From Candidatus Pacearchaeota archaeon (GTDB lineage: Archaea > Nanobdellota > Nanobdellia > Pacearchaeales > GW2011-AR1): 33,321 bases of DNA. This document shows, piece after piece, positions 33,223 to 33,321 of this stretch. Position 1 is the stretch's first letter. Each line of letters begins with the position of its first letter. Below the pieces are notes generated by a model. The model did not search any database, had not been told where the DNA came from, and saw nothing but the letters and a program-made list of their open reading frames with translations. A program made the translations under genes and the position numbers. Location of the stretch: positions 1 to 33,321 of the forward strand of contig JAGVXB010000003.1 in NCBI GenBank assembly GCA_018303995.1, read 5' to 3'.

Positions 33223-33321
33223 ATGAGATTAAAACTTGAAGACCCGCGAATTTTAGCACTCCTTATAGGGATAATTTCTGAGTTAGTTACGGAAGTTCGA
33301 CTGAAGATTACTAAGGAAGGA
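33223..33321 (+). CDS. pcn: DNA polymerase sliding clamp PCNA (5' part, truncated by window end)
   Basis: ATG at 33223 opens a frame to the window end: MRLKLEDPRILALLIGIISELVTEVRLKITKEG, typical of a PCNA N-terminus. TATA-like CTTAAAAGTA about 25 nt upstream. Confidence 0.8.
   Translation, partial: MRLKLEDPRILALLIGIISELVTEVRLKITKEG

Noticed and set aside
1-33321. CRISPR array, transposon or prophage
   Set aside because: No regularly spaced repeats, transposase, integrase or phage structural genes seen.

Overview
AT-rich, very compact archaeal window. Gene content (RNase P RNA, S19e/L39e/L31e, Cbf5/TruB, TrmY, Hjc, fused primase, PCNA, histone-fold protein, form III-type RuBisCO) points to a DPANN-type archaeon (Pacearchaeota/Woesearchaeota-like). 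The lineage call is inference from content, not from a search. The window starts at what looks like the 3' tail of 23S rRNA and ends inside a PCNA gene. Supported content: RNase P RNA; an orphan tRNA 5'-half-like gene with no adjacent 3' half; form III-type RuBisCO; an RHH/MazF-type toxin-antitoxin pair with a palindromic operator; an NFACT-R + CRM-domain pair; a ribosomal protein operon containing an unknown ORF; class II LysRS; a frameshifted DUF362 gene; TrmY next to Cbf5; Hjc; a thioredoxin reductase-like protein; DUF192; an SNase-LTD protein; an M64-type peptidase; large secreted or membrane-anchored surface proteins; and a one-polypeptide primase whose PriL-like C-terminus lacks the Fe-S cysteines. 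Most promising leads: the orphan tRNA half (3461-~3535), the Fe-S-less fused primase, the cysteine-microdomain/toroid surface pair (24286-27377), the toxin-antitoxin operator, two microproteins missing from the ORF track, and the one-base frameshift in the DUF362 gene. No searches or folding programs were run; family calls are by motif recognition.
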